The notes: a model not told the origin generated them from the letters alone. 64,000 bases of DNA from Polyangium mundeleinium (GCF_028369105.1 NZ_JAQNDO010000001.1:7410501-7474500); one strand, 5' to 3'; positions 51,489-60,005 are shown, counted from the stretch's first letter. Made by a program: numbers and translations.

Positions 51489-53374
51489 AGCGCGGGAGCA
51501 CGCTGGGCGCCGCGTCGGCCCTCGCGCTCCTGCTCCTCGCGACGGTAACGGCGGCCGGTGGGCCCCGCGTCGTCGTGGTGGACGACGGCGTGCGCGTGCG
51601 GCGGGAGGGGCCCGATCTCGATCGAGCCATCACACGAGGACATGCGCTCGGCGGAGAGGATCACGCGATCGAGCTCGCGGCGCTCCGCGGCGAGGTGCTC
51701 GCGATCCAGGTGATCCTCGAAGCCGGCGACACGCCGCTCGACGCCGTCACCGTGGACGTCGCGCCGCCCCGCACGCCGATCCGCGTCGATCGTTTCATCG
51801 AGTCCTACGTCGAGATCACCGCGCGATCCCGCAACGAAAGGCACGCAGGCGAGTCGCTCGGCTGGACCCCGTCATCACGTCCCCCGGACGAGGACGTGCT
51901 CGGCGCCGTGCCCGACGCGCTCGTCCCCGTGGAGCTCGCGCCCGCGTGGCTCCCCTACCCTTTGCGGATCCAACCACGATCCCGCGGCGCGATCTGGATC
52001 GACGTCGAGGTCCCCACGAGCACGCCCCCCGGCCGCGTCGCGACCGAGATCGTCGTGAAACACGCAGGCGGCGTTCTCTCGCGTTTGCCCGTGGTCGTCG
52101 ACGTCGCGAGCGCCGAGCTCCCTTACCGCGCCACGAGCTTCCTCGCCTTCTACGACCCGAAGAACCTCATCGAGCGCATCGGCGCCCTCGAACCCGCCGA
52201 GAAGCAGCTCTTCCAGCTCCTCCACCGGCACCACGTCGACGCGCTCGGCTCGATCCGCAACGAGGCTGACCTCGATCGCCTCGGGCCCGCGCTCACGGGA
52301 GCTTGGTACACCAAGGAACACGGCTACGAGGGCCCGGGGGAAGGTGTCCCGTTGACCGCGGTCACGCTCGGCGCCTACGGCACGCTCGGCGATCCGCACC
52401 CCGACAAGCTCCGTGTGATCGAGGCGCTCGTCCCGAAGATCCCGGCGGCGGTCGAGGACGTCTTCCTCTACGCGATCGACGAGCAGTGCGAGAGCCCGCG
52501 CGGACCCACGTGGCGCTCGCTCCTCGCGCGATCACCCGTGCAAAAGCGCGTGCGCGTGGCGCACGCCTGCGCCGAGGATCCACGCCACCAGAAGGTCGAT
52601 CTCGTCCTTTTGCCCTCGCAGACCTTCCAGCAAGACGCGGCGCTCGGCACGCGTGATCAAGGCCGCGACGTGTGGGTCTACAACGGAAGGCTCCCGCACT
52701 CGGGCCCGCTCCTGCTCGACGTGCCGGCCACGAGCTTGCTCGCGGACGCCTGGATCGCGGCCACGCGCCCCACGGGACGATGGTTCCTGTGGGAGACGAC
52801 CTTCTGGAACGACGGCAACCGCGGCGGCCGCGGCCCGATCGACCCCTTCGTCGTCGCCGAGACCTTCCACAACAACGACGGCGACAGCGCGCTCGGCGAT
52901 GGCGTGCTCGTCTATCCGGGCAAACAGACGGGCCGCTTCGCGCACCACTCGGCCGGCTTCGACGGCGTCTTCCCTTCGATCCGGCTGAAGCTCTTGCGCC
53001 GCGGCATCCAGGACGCGGGTTACCTCGCGCTCGCGCGGAGCGCGCATCCCGCCGAGGCCGACGTGATCTCCACGCGCCTGCTTCCTCGCGCGCTCGACGA
53101 AGTCGACCTCGACGAAGCCACGCCCTTCCCCACGGACGCGGCCGCGTACACGAGCGCGCGGAGCACCCTTCGCGCGCTCGTCCCCGAAGGCGGGCGCCTC
53201 GATCCTCGCCAAACCGCGGACGTCCTCGACGCGGGTCGCGCAGCGCGTCAAACGCAGCAAAGGCCCATGTTTCGTGGCCCAAAACGCCTCGTCGTGGCCT
53301 TCGCCACCCTCGCGCTCGTCGCCGCGTCCCTCGCCGGGTGGCTCGTTCGACGCGGCAGGCGCCGTGCTTCGTGA
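51485..53374 (+). CDS. DUF4091-like glycoside-hydrolase-type secreted membrane protein
   Basis: A 629-residue protein with signal segment ALALLLLATVTAAGG, a beta-sandwich region (residues about 25-200: AIELAALRGEVLAIQVILEA) and a barrel-like domain resembling GH123/DUF4091 proteins: FLAFYDPKNLIERIG, DVFLYAIDEQCESPRG, VWVYNGRLPHSGPLLLDV and GVLVYPGKQTGRFAHH, which is close to the DUF4091 LxYPG pattern. A C-terminal membrane helix (LVVAFATLALVAASLAGWLV) and Arg-rich end anchor it. Translationally coupled to the GT4 gene by a 4-base overlap, so it probably acts on the same polysaccharide. Catalytic residues were not assigned. Confidence 0.75.
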   Translation: MKRGSTLGAASALALLLLATVTAAGGPRVVVVDDGVRVRREGPDLDRAITRGHALGGEDHAIELAALRGEVLAIQVILEAGDTPLDAVTVDVAPPRTPIRVDRFIESYVEITARSRNERHAGESLGWTPSSRPPDEDVLGAVPDALVPVELAPAWLPYPLRIQPRSRGAIWIDVEVPTSTPPGRVATEIVVKHAGGVLSRLPVVVDVASAELPYRATSFLAFYDPKNLIERIGALEPAEKQLFQLLHRHHVDALGSIRNEADLDRLGPALTGAWYTKEHGYEGPGEGVPLTAVTLGAYGTLGDPHPDKLRVIEALVPKIPAAVEDVFLYAIDEQCESPRGPTWRSLLARSPVQKRVRVAHACAEDPRHQKVDLVLLPSQTFQQDAALGTRDQGRDVWVYNGRLPHSGPLLLDVPATSLLADAWIAATRPTGRWFLWETTFWNDGNRGGRGPIDPFVVAETFHNNDGDSALGDGVLVYPGKQTGRFAHHSAGFDGVFPSIRLKLLRRGIQDAGYLALARSAHPAEADVISTRLLPRALDEVDLDEATPFPTDAAAYTSARSTLRALVPEGGRLDPRQTADVLDAGRAARQTQQRPMFRGPKRLVVAFATLALVAASLAGWLVRRGRRRAS

Positions 53375-53413
53375 TCCGCGGGCGGGCGGCCTAGGGTAAG
53401 CTCGCCCTCGCGA

Positions 53414-54232
53414 ATGCCCCCGAAGAAACCATCGTCTGCGGCCTCGCCTCTGCCTCCCGACGTGGGGCTCCTCGAGGAGATCGGCGGCGGCTTCCTCGGC
53501 GCGGCGGCCACCGTCGGCGGCATGGGCCTGCTCGGCTACCAGATCCTCCGAAGGCTCGTCACCTTCCGCATCGATCGCGCCGAGACCCTCCGGAACCTCT
53601 ACCGGATGGGCGTGAAATCGATCCCCATCGTGATCGTAACGGCCCTCTTCACGGGCGCGATCATGGTCATCCAGGCCGCGCCGCTCGTCGTGCGCCTCGG
53701 CGCGCAGGGCTTGCTCGGCTGGGGCGCGGGCTTCGGCATCCTGCGTGAGATCGCGCCGCTCTTGACGGCGCTCATGATCAACGGCCGCGTCGGCGCGAAC
53801 AACACGGCCGAGCTCGGCACCATGGTCGTCACCGAGCAGATCGACGCGCTGCGCGTGCTCGCGATCGATCCCATCGCGTTCCTGATCGCGCCGCGCTTCG
53901 TCGCGATCGTGACCACGCTCTTCCTGTCCACGATCTTCGCCGACACGCTCGCGCTGCTCGGCGCCGCGTACGGCGGCTTCGGCCTGCTCGGCGTCGAGCC
54001 GAAGACGTTTTACAACGGCCTGACGAGCGGCCTGCTCGGCCTGAGCGACGTCACGAGTGGCCTCGTGAAGAGCATCGTCTTCGGCGTCGTGATGGCGCTC
54101 TCGAGCTGCCAGTACGGGCTCGGCGTGAAGGGCGGCGCGCCGGGCGTCGGGCGGGCCGTGAACGCGACCGTGGTGGCCTCGGCCGCGGGCATCTTCATCC
54201 TCGACTACTTCGTCTCCTTCACGCTGGACTGA
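53414..54232 (+). CDS. mlaE: MlaE/YrbE-family lipid ABC transporter permease (first paralogue)
   Basis: A 272-residue permease for phospholipid transport between envelope membranes. About five helices; family motifs are GAGFGILREIAPLLTALMINGRVGANNTAELG (residues about 110-141; core REIAPLLTALMI) and VTEQIDALRVLAIDPIAFLIAPR. TAGGGT lies 16 bases before the ATG. The next gene, 6 bases downstream, encodes a second MlaE, so the permease may be a heterodimer as for mycobacterial YrbEA/YrbEB rather than the E. coli homodimer. Matching ATPase and MCE genes lie 2 kb away. Confidence 0.92.
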   Translation: MPPKKPSSAASPLPPDVGLLEEIGGGFLGAAATVGGMGLLGYQILRRLVTFRIDRAETLRNLYRMGVKSIPIVIVTALFTGAIMVIQAAPLVVRLGAQGLLGWGAGFGILREIAPLLTALMINGRVGANNTAELGTMVVTEQIDALRVLAIDPIAFLIAPRFVAIVTTLFLSTIFADTLALLGAAYGGFGLLGVEPKTFYNGLTSGLLGLSDVTSGLVKSIVFGVVMALSSCQYGLGVKGGAPGVGRAVNATVVASAAGIFILDYFVSFTLD

Positions 54233-54238
54233 GGACAC

Positions 54239-55090
54239 GTGAGCGCGGCGAACACCCACGACGAGCCCGCGCCCGAGAGCGGCATCGACCAGGCCGCCGA
54301 GGCCCCGGACGCGTCGATCGCCGCGGTGGTGGGCGCACAGGCGATGGAGCTCGTGGGCATGGGCCTCGGGATCGCCTCGGTGTTCGTCCGGACGCTCTAC
54401 TACTGCCTCCGCGGCCGGCCGGACTTCGGCGCCGTCGTGCGGCAGATGTTCGAGATCGGCAACCGCTCGGTCGTCTTCTTGACCGTGGTGATGGGCTTCA
54501 TCGGGATGATCCTGGTCCTCCAGGGCGGGCTCCAGGTGAAGCGCATCCTGCCCGAGTTCAGCATGGTCGGCGCCTCGTACCTGGAGCTGCTCGTCCGGGA
54601 TCTCGCGGCCACGATCAGCGCGCTGATGCTCGCCACGCGCGTCGGCGCGGGCATCGCGGCCGAGATCGGATCGATGGTCGTCACCGAGCAGGTCGACGCG
54701 CTGCGCATGTGCGCGGCCGATCCGATCGACTACCTCATCAAGCCACGTTTCCTCGCGAGCCTCGTCATGACCATTTGCCTGGTCATCTGGGCGGCGGGCG
54801 TCGCGATGCTGACGGGCATGCTCACCGCGTACATCATGTTCGATGTCAACCCGCGGACGTTCTTCAACCTGCACCTCGTCGACACGGGCGACCTCGTCGT
54901 GGGCCTGGCGAAGTGCCTGGCCTACGGCGCCGCGATCCCGGTCGTCGCGGGCCACTCGGGGCTCACCACACACGGCGGCAGCGAGGGCGTCGGCTGGGCG
55001 ACCACGCGGGCCGTCGTGAACGCCTCGCTCGCGGTGATCGTGCTCGATCTGATCCTCTCCGCGCTTGGCTACGTGCTCCTGGGTCCCTAG
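54239..55090 (+). CDS. mlaE: MlaE/YrbE-family lipid ABC transporter permease (second paralogue)
   Basis: A 283-residue permease with a 45-residue acidic N-terminal extension (HDEPAPESGIDQAAEAPD) before the membrane domain. Motifs: FMGFIGMILVLQGG-like VVMGFIGMILVLQGG, ATRVGAGIAAEIGSMVVTEQ, VDALRMCAADPIDYLIKPRF and the C-terminal GHSGLTTHGGSEGVG. It is clearly diverged from the first paralogue while keeping the EQxDALRxxAxDP core. GTG 54239 follows the previous stop by 6 bases, with GAGGA as ribosome-binding site. The stop TAG is followed 25 bases later by mutM. Confidence 0.92.
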   Translation: MSAANTHDEPAPESGIDQAAEAPDASIAAVVGAQAMELVGMGLGIASVFVRTLYYCLRGRPDFGAVVRQMFEIGNRSVVFLTVVMGFIGMILVLQGGLQVKRILPEFSMVGASYLELLVRDLAATISALMLATRVGAGIAAEIGSMVVTEQVDALRMCAADPIDYLIKPRFLASLVMTICLVIWAAGVAMLTGMLTAYIMFDVNPRTFFNLHLVDTGDLVVGLAKCLAYGAAIPVVAGHSGLTTHGGSEGVGWATTRAVVNASLAVIVLDLILSALGYVLLGP

Positions 55091-55115
55091 GTGCGGAGCG
55101 TTCTGACGAACCACC

Positions 55116-55964
55116 ATGCCCGAGCTGCCTGAGGTCGAGCACCAGGCGCGCGCGCTCCGCCGGCTCCTCGAAGGCGCGCGCATCGAGCGCGCCGAGGCCG
55201 ACGCGACGCCTGTTCTGAAAGGAAAAACCACGCCGGCCACGTTCACGGCGGCCCTCGCGGGGCGCTCGTTCTGCGGGATCGAGCGTGTGGGCAAGCTGCT
55301 CTTGCTCTCGTTCGACGCGGGCACGGGCCTCGCCTGCCACCTCGGCATGACGGGCAGGTGGCGGGCCCGCGTGGCCGGCGACGCGCCTCCCCGGCACGGC
55401 CGCGCGCGCCTCTTTTTGCAGGACGGCCGCGTGCTCGACTACGTCGACGTGCGGATGCTCGGTCGACTGGAGATTGTGCCGCGTGACGCGTTCGCGACGC
55501 TCGCCTCGTCCCTCGGCCCCGACCCGCTGCGCGACGGCCTCGACGCGCCTCGCCTCGCCGCGCAGATCGCCGGCACTTCACGGCCCATCAAGAACGTGCT
55601 GCTCGATCAGACCGTCCTCGCGGGCCTCGGCAACATCCAGGTGACGGAGGCACTCTTTCGCGCACGCGTGCACCCTTCCCGCGCGGCCGATGCGCTCACG
55701 CCTGCGGAGATCGAAGCACTCGCCGACGGGATCCTCGCGACGCTCATGCACACGCTCGCGGTGCACGAGCGCGACGACGAGATCGTCTACCTCTCCGATC
55801 GGACCGACGCGCCGAACCCGTTCCTCGTCTACGGCCGCGTGGGCGAACCATGCCCGCGCTGCGGCGCCCCGATCCGCACCCTCACGATCGCCGGCCGCAC
55901 GAGCCCCTTCTGCCCGCGCTGCCAGCGCCCTACTCGATTGGGCCCTCGGCGCGGCCGTGGATGA
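55116..55964 (+). CDS. mutM: Formamidopyrimidine-DNA glycosylase (Fpg/Nei family)
   Basis: A 282-residue base-excision repair enzyme removing 8-oxoguanine. N-terminal MPELPEVE supplies the catalytic Pro and Glu; the beta-hairpin Lys is in GKLLLLSFD; helix-two-turn-helix Asn is in LAGLGNIQVTEALF; and the zinc finger is CPRCGAPIRTL...FCPRCQ. Two usual motifs are altered: GNIQVTEAL instead of GNIYADEAL, and DVRMLGRLE instead of DPRRFG, which touches the void-filling loop. The last 35 bases overlap the convergent mlaF gene. It interrupts the lipid-transport gene set. Confidence 0.9.
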   Translation: MPELPEVEHQARALRRLLEGARIERAEADATPVLKGKTTPATFTAALAGRSFCGIERVGKLLLLSFDAGTGLACHLGMTGRWRARVAGDAPPRHGRARLFLQDGRVLDYVDVRMLGRLEIVPRDAFATLASSLGPDPLRDGLDAPRLAAQIAGTSRPIKNVLLDQTVLAGLGNIQVTEALFRARVHPSRAADALTPAEIEALADGILATLMHTLAVHERDDEIVYLSDRTDAPNPFLVYGRVGEPCPRCGAPIRTLTIAGRTSPFCPRCQRPTRLGPRRGRG

Positions 55965-56670
55965 ACTGCTGGATGATCTCGTCGTTCGAGGCCTTGAAGT
56001 CGTCGGGCGTCCCGATCAGCCGAACGAACCCTTTGTAGAGCATCACGATCCGATCGGCGATCGAGAAGATGCTCGCGAGGTCGTGGCTCACGACGATGCT
56101 CGTCACGCCGAGCGTGTCGCTCAGCTCGCGGATGAGTTTGTCCACGCGCCGCGCGCTCACGGGATCGAGGCTCGTCGTGGGTTCGTCGAAGAGCACGTAA
56201 CGTGGGTCGAGCGTGAGCGCGCGCGCGATGGCCACGCGCTTGCGCATGCCGTCGCCGAGCTCGGGCGGGAACCTGTCGGCGAACTCGCGCATGTGCACCT
56301 GATCGAGCCGCTTGCGCGCCTCGGCGAGCGCCTCCTTCGGCTTCAGGCCTTTGTGTTTGCGCAGCGGCAGCGCCACGTTCTCCGCGCAGGTCATCGAGTC
56401 GAAGAGCGTCGAGTGCTGGAAGACCATCGCGCACTTCATGCGCACCGGGTACATCTGCTCCTCGTCGAAGCGGCTGATCTCCTCGCCGTCGAGCCAGATC
56501 TCGCCCGCGTCCGGATAGAGCAGGCCAACGAGGTGCTTGATGAGCACGCTCTTGCCGACGCCCGATTGACCGATGATGAAAAAAACCTCCCCGTCTTGAA
56601 CGTCGAAGCTGACGTCCTCGATGACCTTCTTCGTCCCGAAGGATTTGGCGAGGTGGCGGAAGGAAATCAT
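55930..56670 (-). CDS. mlaF: MlaF-family ATPase of a lipid ABC transporter
   Basis: A 246-residue ATPase driving the MlaE permeases. Walker A is IIGQSGVGKSVLIKH and Walker B is YVLFDEPTTSLDP; H-loop IVVSHDLASIF. The signature reads [15 protein letters not shown], where LSGGM is usual; MlaF-type ATPases often vary here (LSGGMxKR). It is transcribed opposite to mlaE and mlaD, ending inside the 3' end of mutM and starting 71 bases from the divergent mlaD, so the transporter genes sit in at least two transcription units. TAACAT lies 22 bases upstream of the ATG. Confidence 0.93.
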   Translation of the reverse strand: MISFRHLAKSFGTKKVIEDVSFDVQDGEVFFIIGQSGVGKSVLIKHLVGLLYPDAGEIWLDGEEISRFDEEQMYPVRMKCAMVFQHSTLFDSMTCAENVALPLRKHKGLKPKEALAEARKRLDQVHMREFADRFPPELGDGMRKRVAIARALTLDPRYVLFDEPTTSLDPVSARRVDKLIRELSDTLGVTSIVVSHDLASIFSIADRIVMLYKGFVRLIGTPDDFKASNDEIIQQFIHGRAEGPIE

Positions 56671-56741
56671 GACGCAGTGGGCCGCGCGCTCGATGTTACG
56701 TGGGTCTGCCTTCGCCGACGAACATCGTGCATAGTGGACGC

Positions 56742-57767
56742 ATGGCGAGCCCGCGATCGATCGAGGTCAAGGTCGGCATCCTGATCCTGACGGCCACCGT
56801 TCTCCTCGCGGTGTTCATCCTCGTCATGGGCGGCATCAACTTCCAGCCCACGTATGCCCTCTTCGTCGACTTCGACAACCCCGGCGGCCTGCAAACCGGC
56901 GCCCCTATCAAGATCGCCGGAGTCAAAGTAGGTAAAATCACCGAAATACAGTTCCGGGGTGGAGAAGTGCCGGGCGGCGCGGGCAAACGTGATCCGCTCG
57001 TGCGGGTGAAGGTCGAAGTCGAGAAGCGGTATCAGCCGAGCGTTCGTGACAACGCGGTCTTTTACGTGACGTCGTCGAGCGTGCTCGGCGAGCAGTTCCT
57101 CGCGCTCGATCCGGGCTCGGGTGATCGGCCCGTGCTCGCGGAGAACGCGATCGTGCGAGGCCTCGATCCGCCGCGCCTCGACATGCTGATCGCCAAGGCC
57201 TACGACCTGCTCGACACCACGGTGAACGCGCTCTCGGGCAACAAGGACGAGATCGGCACCGCGCTGAACGGCCTCTCGCGCACGCTGAAGGGCACCGGGG
57301 ACTTCTTCGACAAGAACGGCGAACGGCTCGATCGCATCGCGGCGAACGTCGAGCAAATCACGGTGGACACGCAGGACACCGTGCGCGAGGCCAAGCAGAA
57401 GTACGTCGAGAACCCGCAGATCGATCGCATCCTCGACAACGTCGATCGCACGACGGGCGCGCTCGCGAAGGACGCGCCGCCCTTGCTCGCGGACGCGAAG
57501 GTCACGCTCGCCAACGTCAAGCGCGTGAGCGAAACCGTCGGCGGCGAGGGCGAGCAGGCGAAGATCCGCCAGGCGATCGGCGACCTCGCCGAGATCGCCC
57601 GGAACACGAAAGGCATCACCCAGGACGCGCAGGCGATCGCCTCGAGCGTGCGGCGTGGCAAAGGCACGGTGGGCGCGCTCGTGATGGACGAGCAGCTCTA
57701 CGACGATCTCCAGGAGCTCGTGCGCGACCTCAAGCACAACCCCTGGAAGTTCTTCTGGCGCGAGTAA
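56742..57767 (+). CDS. mlaD: MCE-domain (MlaD-like) lipid-binding protein
   Basis: A 341-residue protein with an N-terminal membrane anchor (VGILILTATVLLAVFILVMG), one MCE domain (NPGGLQTGAPIKIAGVKVGK is its start; YVTSSSVLGEQFLALDPGSG its end) and a long C-terminal helical region (LSRTLKGTGDFFDKNGERLD, IDRILDNVDRTTGALAKDAP), probably a coiled coil reaching across the periplasm, which E. coli MlaD lacks. ATG 56742; CATAGT ends 6 bases upstream. Divergent from mlaF. With two MlaE and MlaF it makes a complete inner-membrane complex apart from an MlaB-type STAS protein, which is not seen. Confidence 0.93.
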   Translation: MASPRSIEVKVGILILTATVLLAVFILVMGGINFQPTYALFVDFDNPGGLQTGAPIKIAGVKVGKITEIQFRGGEVPGGAGKRDPLVRVKVEVEKRYQPSVRDNAVFYVTSSSVLGEQFLALDPGSGDRPVLAENAIVRGLDPPRLDMLIAKAYDLLDTTVNALSGNKDEIGTALNGLSRTLKGTGDFFDKNGERLDRIAANVEQITVDTQDTVREAKQKYVENPQIDRILDNVDRTTGALAKDAPPLLADAKVTLANVKRVSETVGGEGEQAKIRQAIGDLAEIARNTKGITQDAQAIASSVRRGKGTVGALVMDEQLYDDLQELVRDLKHNPWKFFWRE

Positions 57768-57793
57768 CCCCGCGTTCCCTCAGCGCACGCGAA

Positions 57794-58009
57794 TCACTCG
57801 AACTCGACGAGGGGCTCGCCTTCCTTCACGGCCTGCTCCTCCTTCACGAGGATCTTCGTGATCGTGCCCTCGTCCTCGGCCTCGACGGGCATCTCCATCT
57901 TCATGGACTCGAGGATCGCGACGACGGTCCCTTCCTCGATCTTGTCGCCGACCTTCACTTCGATCTTCCAGACGTTGCCCGTGATGTGCGCCTTGATGAC
58001 CTTTGCCAT
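57794..58009 (-). CDS. Free-standing biotin carboxyl carrier protein
   Basis: A 71-residue single-domain biotinyl protein. The biotin-accepting Lys is in AILESMKMEMPVEAE (M-K-M), followed by TKILVKEEQAVKEGEPLVEF. There is no linker or extra domain, unlike AccB, so it resembles the small BCCP subunits used by acyl-CoA carboxylases or transcarboxylase-type complexes whose other subunits are encoded elsewhere. TAGCGT ends 9 bases before ATG 58009 on the minus strand. Convergent with mlaD, 26 bases between stops. Confidence 0.92.
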   Translation of the reverse strand: MAKVIKAHITGNVWKIEVKVGDKIEEGTVVAILESMKMEMPVEAEDEGTITKILVKEEQAVKEGEPLVEFE

Positions 58010-58018
58010 GGGGCGGCG

Positions 58019-58024
58019 ACGCTA
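58019..58024 (-). promoter_or_regulatory. Candidate -10 element (TAGCGT) for the biotin carrier gene
   Basis: On the minus strand GCTAGCGT ends 9 bases before ATG 58009, with no Shine-Dalgarno sequence; same hexamer and gap as for the SDR gene. Confidence 0.45.
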
Positions 58025-58227
58025 GCGGAGGTCCGTCGCGATGGGAAGCGCGTGACGAACCGGTCCTCGCGTGCGCCCAGCCCCGGGGCCGCGGCTGATC
58101 CCAAAAACGACGCGGCCGTCAAGCGGGAAAACGCAGATTGGGGACCTCTGGCACGGAGTTCACCTGTCTTCCGGGACGAAATCCCGAGGCAGGGCGGGCC
58201 CTGCGGAAAAGAATCGACTCCACCCAA

Positions 58228-58257
58228 TTGACAGGCATCTTGGGGAGTTGATACCGA
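58228..58257 (+). promoter_or_regulatory. Candidate promoter for the coiled-coil protein
   Basis: TTGACA at 58228-58233 and TACCGA at 58252-58257, 18 bases apart. The implied leader of about 115 bases contains the 58306-58326 hairpin and AAGGAG before the ATG. Confidence 0.35.
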
Positions 58258-58380
58258 CAGGCGCCGCGGTACTCTCACTTTGGCGGGTGTCCTCGGAAAG
58301 GCGCAGCCGTGCTGCAGAAGCACGGCGGTCCTCCCCCGGGGCGAACGGCGAGCGCGCTGCTTTCGAAGGAGCCACGACGC

Positions 58381-59133
58381 ATGTCCGAACAGAAGGAAAG
58401 CTCGGTCCTGTTCTCCCTCAAGGAGCTCATGAACCTCGAGGAGGACCGTATCAAGCAGGAGGAGGATGCGAAGGCCGCCGCAGCGGCCGCCGCAGAACGA
58501 GCCCGGCTCGACGACGAGCGCCGGAAGCGCGAGGAAGAAGAAGCGCGCATCCGGGCCGAGGACGAGCGCAGGGCCCTGGAAGAGCGCAAGGCCCGCGAAG
58601 AGGCCGCGCGCCTCGAGGCGATCCGTCAGGCCGAGGTCGAGAAGGCCCGCGTCGAGGCCGAGCAGAGGGCGCGGCTCGAGGCGATGAACGCGCAGCAGCA
58701 GCACGAGCGCAAGCTCGCCGAGCTGCAGCACGACGAGTCGAAGAAGAAGCTGCGCAAGACGCTCTACGGCGTGGTCGCGGCGGTCGTCGTCATCGGCGGC
58801 GTCACGACCGGCATCATCATCAACCAGAGCCAGAAGGCCGAGCAGGAGCGCCAGGCGCTCGCCGATCAGGCGCGACAGGCCGAGGAAGATCGCAAGAAGG
58901 CCGAGCAGCAGGCGAAGGAGCAGCAGCAGAAGATCGACAGCCTGCTCGGCCAGCTGACGAGCGCGAAGGACGAGGCGACGCGCCTCGCCCTGCAGAAGCA
59001 GCTCGACGAAGAGAAGGCGAAGCAGGACGCAGCCAAGAAGGGCGGCGGCGGTGGTCCGCGTCCCGCGGGCGGCGGCGGCGCGGCCAAGCCCTGCAACTGC
59101 GCGCCCGGCGATCCGCTCTGCAGCTGCCTCTGA
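58381..59133 (+). CDS. Coiled-coil single-pass membrane protein with Cys-rich C-terminal tail
   Basis: A 250-residue protein. Residues about 15-125 form a highly charged, predicted coiled coil (EEEEARIRAEDERRALEERK); a membrane helix follows (LYGVVAAVVVIGGVTTGIII), then a second coiled coil of about 70 residues (AEQERQALADQARQAEEDRK), a Gly-rich stretch and the tail KPCNCAPGDPLCSCL with four Cys in the last dozen residues. ATG 58381 has AAGGAG nine bases upstream. The tail could bind metal or form disulfides. I recognise no family; the layout suggests a structural or scaffolding envelope protein. Confidence 0.78.
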   Translation: MSEQKESSVLFSLKELMNLEEDRIKQEEDAKAAAAAAAERARLDDERRKREEEEARIRAEDERRALEERKAREEAARLEAIRQAEVEKARVEAEQRARLEAMNAQQQHERKLAELQHDESKKKLRKTLYGVVAAVVVIGGVTTGIIINQSQKAEQERQALADQARQAEEDRKKAEQQAKEQQQKIDSLLGQLTSAKDEATRLALQKQLDEEKAKQDAAKKGGGGGPRPAGGGGAAKPCNCAPGDPLCSCL

Positions 59134-59198
59134 TCCAGGCGAGCGGCCCGCGCGAACGCAGGTGCGGGCCGCCGTTTGCATCGCAAAGGTGCAAACGC

Positions 59199-60005
59199 AT
59201 GAAGCGCACGGCTCCCGAGAAGGCCCTGGACACCTCGTCCGGCGCCGAGGCCCCCTCCCCTCATGACCCCGATACATCCCCGATGAACGACGCGACGAGG
59301 CGGCTCGTCTTCCCGCTGGATTACGGCTCGCTCGATGAAGCCCGGGCCGGCGCGCGTGTCGTCGCTCCGTCGGTCGGCGTGCTCAAGGTGGGGCTCGAGC
59401 TCTTCGTGCGGGAAGGGCCCGCCGCGATCGCGGCGTGTCACGATCTCGGCCGGGACGTTTTTCTCGACCTGAAGCTCCACGACATCCCCGAGACCGTGGG
59501 CCGCGCGGTGCAAAGCGCGGCATCGCTCGGGGTCCGGTACCTGACGGTCCACGCGCACGGCGGTCGCGCGATGCTCGAACGTGCAGCCGAGGAGGCCGCG
59601 CGTGCGAGCGCGCCGCTCACGATCCTCGCGGTCACCGTGTTGACCTCGCTCGATGCGCAGGATCTCACGGCGCTCGGTTTGTCCGCGTCCCCGGCAGAAC
59701 AAGCGGAGCGGGTCGCGCGGCTCGCGTGGGACGCGGGGGTGCGAGGGTTCGTCGCGTCTGCGTCGGAGGCGGCGAACCTCCGGCGCGCGCTCGGGCCGGA
59801 GGCGCTGCTCGTCACGCCGGGCATCCGGCCGGCGGGCAGCGCGGCCGGGGATCAGAAGCGAATCACGACGCCGGCGCAGGCGATCTCGAGCGGGGCGGAT
59901 CTGCTCGTCGTCGGGCGGCCGATCCGCGACGCGGCGAGCCCGCTCGACGCTGCGCGCGCCGTCGTGGCCGAAATCGAAGGCGCGCTCGCCGCAAGGAGCA
60001 CATGA
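59199..60005 (+). CDS. pyrF: Orotidine 5'-phosphate decarboxylase (UMP synthesis)
   Basis: About 268 residues from ATG 59199, or 240 from ATG 59283. Catalytic Asp-Lys-x-x-Asp is in VFLDLKLHDIPETVG; LVFPLDYGSLDEARAG at the start of the fold, LTVHAHGGRAMLERAAEE, and TPGIRPAGSAAGDQKRITTP plus VVGRPIRDA at the phosphate site complete the type I family. The longer start has AAAGGT at a good distance but adds 28 residues that look disordered; the shorter start matches the usual family length. The stop overlaps the ATG of rlmB. Confidence 0.93.
   Translation: MKRTAPEKALDTSSGAEAPSPHDPDTSPMNDATRRLVFPLDYGSLDEARAGARVVAPSVGVLKVGLELFVREGPAAIAACHDLGRDVFLDLKLHDIPETVGRAVQSAASLGVRYLTVHAHGGRAMLERAAEEAARASAPLTILAVTVLTSLDAQDLTALGLSASPAEQAERVARLAWDAGVRGFVASASEAANLRRALGPEALLVTPGIRPAGSAAGDQKRITTPAQAISSGADLLVVGRPIRDAASPLDAARAVVAEIEGALAARST

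Larger units (their letters stand above)
58010..58380. other. Gene-free divergent promoter region
   Basis: Between the biotin carrier (leftward) and the coiled-coil protein (rightward). It contains the TAGCGT element at 58019-58024, a TTGACA-type promoter candidate at 58228-58257 and a leader hairpin with 8-bp arms GCCGTGCT/AGCACGGC at 58306-58326. No coding sequence is recognised here. Confidence 0.6.
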
